7,517 nt of DNA. Origin: CAYGUI01 sp964353115 (GTDB taxonomy: Bacteria; Pseudomonadota; Gammaproteobacteria; JAGOUU01). The notes beneath the pieces are model-generated. The model was not told where the DNA came from. It ran no database searches and saw nothing but the letters and a program-made list of their open reading frames with translations. This document shows, piece by piece, positions 6,485 through 7,517 of the stretch. The stretch covers positions 1 to 7,517 of the forward strand of contig CAYGUI010000060.1 in the NCBI GenBank assembly GCA_964353115.1, in the 5' to 3' direction. Within the stretch, counting starts at the first letter, position 1. Each line of letters starts with the position of its first letter. A program made the position numbers and the translations under genes.

Positions 6485-7361
6485 TGCCTATATCATCCAC
6501 ATAAAAGCTTACCGTGAAACTAGCGCCTTTGTTGATTATTTATTCGAAGATCATGGCATCATTCGTGCTATTGCCAAAGGCGTAAAAACCAAAAAATCTA
6601 AATTAAAACAAAATTTGCAGCCTTTTAGACTACTGCATGTCAATTTGGCTGGTAAAAGAGATTTAAAGATTGTCGCAAGTCATGATTGTCTTAATTATCA
6701 TATTGGAATTTCTCAAGATAAACTAATTTATGCAATGTATGCCAATGAGGTTTTAAGTAAATTAGCGCGCGCTAATAAGCTTGATCATGAATTTTTGTTT
6801 AAGAGTTATGGAGAATTTTTGGGGCGGTTGGAATCCCCCGCCGCACTTCGTGCGGCTGCCCCCTTTGAAAAAGGGGGACGTTCCCCTTCTCTGAAGGGGA
6901 CAGCGCGTAGCGCTGGGGATGCTATGGATGCTGTTCTTCGCAAATTCGAACTAAATTTACTAAAATCCCTTGGTTTCGGCTTGCAGCTTGAAACTGAATT
7001 TACTACTGGGCGACCAATAGAAAATAATAAATATTATTTTTATGATTTTAATCGTGGGCCATGTATTTGTGAGAATACAGAATGCTCGCATAAGAATTGT
7101 TATTTGGGTAGTGTTTTTATAGATCTTGGAAAATTTGATAAATACCCCCTTTACGAAAGGGAAAAACCCCCCGGCGCTAACGCGCTTTCCCCCCTTTACG
7201 AAAGGGGGGATAATAGCCCCCTTATTAAAGGGGGCAGCGGCGAAGCCGCGGGGGTTTTTTACCCTCAAACTAAAAAATTACTAAAATCAGCAATAAACTA
7301 TTATTTAGATAATAAAAAATTAATTACTCGTGAAACAGTAATTTGGGAGGCACAACAATGA
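6471..7361 (+). CDS. recO: DNA repair protein RecO with two in-frame palindromic-element insertions
   Basis: RecO works with RecR (and RecF) to load RecA onto SSB-coated single-stranded DNA and can anneal strands. The N-terminal OB-fold (about 1-80) has the usual ETSAFVDYLFEDHGIIRAIAKG and LKQNLQPF stretches. The helical part has the conserved LRKFELNLLKSLGFG (156-170), followed by a cysteine cluster, C198, C200, C205 and C210, that could bind zinc. At 296 residues it is longer than E. coli RecO (242). The excess lies in two segments, about 121-152 and 225-264, encoded by GC-rich hairpin arrays and unlike the rest of the protein (SPAALRAAAPFEKGG; PLYERE, PLYERG, PLIKGG). Both fall in places where E. 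coli RecO has short loops, and removing them in frame leaves about 225 residues. The frame is intact, so I call it a gene rather than a pseudogene, although activity is untested. The ATG at 6471 lies within era, and the stop shares ATGA with acpS. Confidence 0.94.
   Translation: MITGNAYIIHIKAYRETSAFVDYLFEDHGIIRAIAKGVKTKKSKLKQNLQPFRLLHVNLAGKRDLKIVASHDCLNYHIGISQDKLIYAMYANEVLSKLARANKLDHEFLFKSYGEFLGRLESPAALRAAAPFEKGGRSPSLKGTARSAGDAMDAVLRKFELNLLKSLGFGLQLETEFTTGRPIENNKYYFYDFNRGPCICENTECSHKNCYLGSVFIDLGKFDKYPLYEREKPPGANALSPLYERGDNSPLIKGGSGEAAGVFYPQTKKLLKSAINYYLDNKKLITRETVIWEAQQ
6833..6920. repeat. palindromic element 1: four hairpins within an outer inverted repeat, inside recO
   Basis: An 88-base GC-rich block in AT-rich surroundings. 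The outer ends are ATCCCC (6833-6838) and GGGGAT (6915-6920). Inside are four perfect hairpins, each with a 3-base loop: GCCGCAC/GTGCGGC at 6840-6856 (7 bp), CCCCCTTT/AAAGGGGG at 6859-6877 (8 bp), CCCCTTC/GAAGGGG at 6883-6899 (7 bp) and CAGCGC/GCGCTG at 6901-6915 (6 bp). The last hairpin shares base 6915 with the outer repeat. The block is roughly symmetrical about ACGTT at 6878-6882. It encodes recO residues about 121-150. Of the three forward frames only the recO frame is stop-free: the others hit TGA at 6866 and 6892. A short TGGA occurs at 6829-6832 and 6925-6928, 96 bases apart, and may mark the insertion limits, but four bases is weak evidence. No transposase is present. Confidence 0.85.
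7145..7261. repeat. palindromic element 2: nested hairpin array inside recO
   Basis: The core at 7162-7259 has a 10-base terminal inverted repeat, AAAAACCCCC/GGGGGTTTTT. It encloses GCGC/GCGC at 7174-7185, CCCCCCTTT/AAAGGGGGG at 7189-7209 (9 bp, loop ACG), GCCCCCTT/AAGGGGGC at 7216-7235 (8 bp) and GCGGC/GCCGC at 7237-7249. This is the same arm order as the other element. An extra hairpin, CCCTTT/AAAGGG at 7147-7161, lies just left of the core. The 17 bases at 7145-7161 recur exactly at 7190-7206, 45 bases on. TACCC flanks the whole block at 7143-7147 and 7260-7264, so the unit between is 117 bases, exactly 39 codons. It encodes recO residues about 226-264, with PLYERE, PLYERG and PLIKGG. It is non-autonomous and of a family I do not recognise. 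Confidence 0.85.
7237..7260 (+). terminator. terminator-like end of the recO hairpin array
   Basis: A GC hairpin (GCGGC-GAA-GCCGC, 7237-7249) is followed by GGGGG and a run of six T at 7255-7260. In RNA the G-run could extend pairing to the C-run at 7167-7172, leaving a strong stem directly before a U-run, the form of an intrinsic terminator. It lies about 100 bases upstream of acpS and inside recO, so it could act as a partial attenuator. It may equally be only a by-product of the repeat's terminal inverted repeat. Confidence 0.3.
7346..7350 (+). promoter_or_regulatory. Shine-Dalgarno sequence for acpS
   Basis: GGAGG, seven bases before the acpS ATG at 7358, is a perfect ribosome binding site located inside the recO 3' end. 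It is the only strong one in the operon: the other genes have weak or no such site and rely on overlap. AcpS may therefore be translated partly independently of recO. Confidence 0.85.
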
Positions 7362-7517
7362 TCTACGGTATTGGAACTGACATCGTTGAAATATCACGAA
7401 TTAGTGAATTATTAGAAAAGCACGGTGATAAATTTGCTGCGCGGATTTTAACTAATAAAGAATTAGATATTTATAAAGATAAAAGTAATAAGATAAATTA
7501 TTTAGCCAAACGTTTTG
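7358..7517 (+). CDS. acpS: holo-[acyl-carrier-protein] synthase (partial, 5' end)
   Basis: AcpS transfers 4'-phosphopantetheine from coenzyme A to the serine of acyl carrier protein, activating it for fatty acid synthesis. The 53 visible residues start MIYGIGTDIVEISRISELL, the typical AcpS opening, with the Mg2+-binding aspartate at D8. They continue through a KFAARILTNKEL segment to YLAKRF at the window edge, just before the expected second conserved motif (KEA with its glutamate). The start overlaps the recO stop as ATGA and has the GGAGG site upstream. In most gammaproteobacteria pdxJ lies between recO and acpS; it is absent here. The gene is cut by the window, not visibly broken. Confidence 0.96.
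   Translation, partial: MIYGIGTDIVEISRISELLEKHGDKFAARILTNKELDIYKDKSNKINYLAKRF

Noticed and set aside
6833..7261. CRISPR array or tRNA-like cloverleaf
   Set aside because: There are no regularly spaced identical repeats with unique spacers. The arms lack anticodon and T-loop features and an acceptor/CCA end.
6833..7261. Insertion sequence with transposase
   Set aside because: The blocks are only 88 and 117 bases and encode no enzyme; at most they are non-autonomous elements.
6960..7268. Minus-strand open frame across the second hairpin array, with PFNKG and PFVKGG peptides
   Set aside because: It is the reverse reading of near-palindromic arms and the recO antisense; no ribosome binding site and no protein-like remainder.
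6471..7361. recO as a pseudogene broken by repeats
   Set aside because: The frame is uninterrupted through both insertions and all conserved RecO segments remain, ending with the expected ATGA overlap to acpS.

Overview
The window is AT-rich and reads as the chromosome of a proteobacterium, most likely a gammaproteobacterium. The evidence is the core gene order lepA-rnc-era-recO-acpS, LepA and Era sequences very close to the enterobacterial type, and a FumC whose C-terminal half resembles the pseudomonad FumC1 type as I remember it. Low GC and the absence of lepB and pdxJ from the places they usually occupy in this cluster suggest a reduced or host-associated lineage (something Legionellales/Coxiella-like would fit). 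That placement is inference; no rRNA or other taxonomic marker is present.

Left part (1-3005). The 3' end of a rightward gene enters from the left edge. Its visible part looks like the end of a pentapeptide-repeat protein followed by a proline/arginine-rich tail. It runs tail-to-tail into a leftward pair, fumC then a CNNM/CorB-type membrane protein, with the two 3' ends overlapping by 29 bases. FumC makes malate in the TCA cycle. The CorB-like protein is a candidate Mg2+/cation transporter or regulator.

Divergent junction (3006-3080). Only 75 bases separate fumC from lepA. Each strand carries an exact TATAAT. The lepA-side one lies six bases before the lepA ATG, which predicts a leaderless or nearly leaderless lepA message.

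Right part (3081-7517). lepA, rnc, era, recO and acpS all overlap their neighbours (17, 11, 14 and 4 bases), so this looks like one translationally coupled operon. It combines translation quality control (LepA), dsRNA processing (RNase III), 16S rRNA/30S maturation (Era), recombinational repair (RecO) and acyl-carrier-protein activation (AcpS, cut by the right edge).

The most unusual feature is inside recO. Two GC-rich blocks made of nested inverted repeats sit in two different loop positions of the protein, and both keep the reading frame. Each has the same plan: an outer terminal inverted repeat enclosing a GC arm, a C-run/G-run hairpin, a second C-run/G-run hairpin and a second GC arm, mostly with 3-base loops. 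They add roughly 70 residues to RecO, including repeated PLYER-type peptides. They resemble in concept the Rickettsia palindromic elements that insert in frame into genes, but I do not recognise the family.
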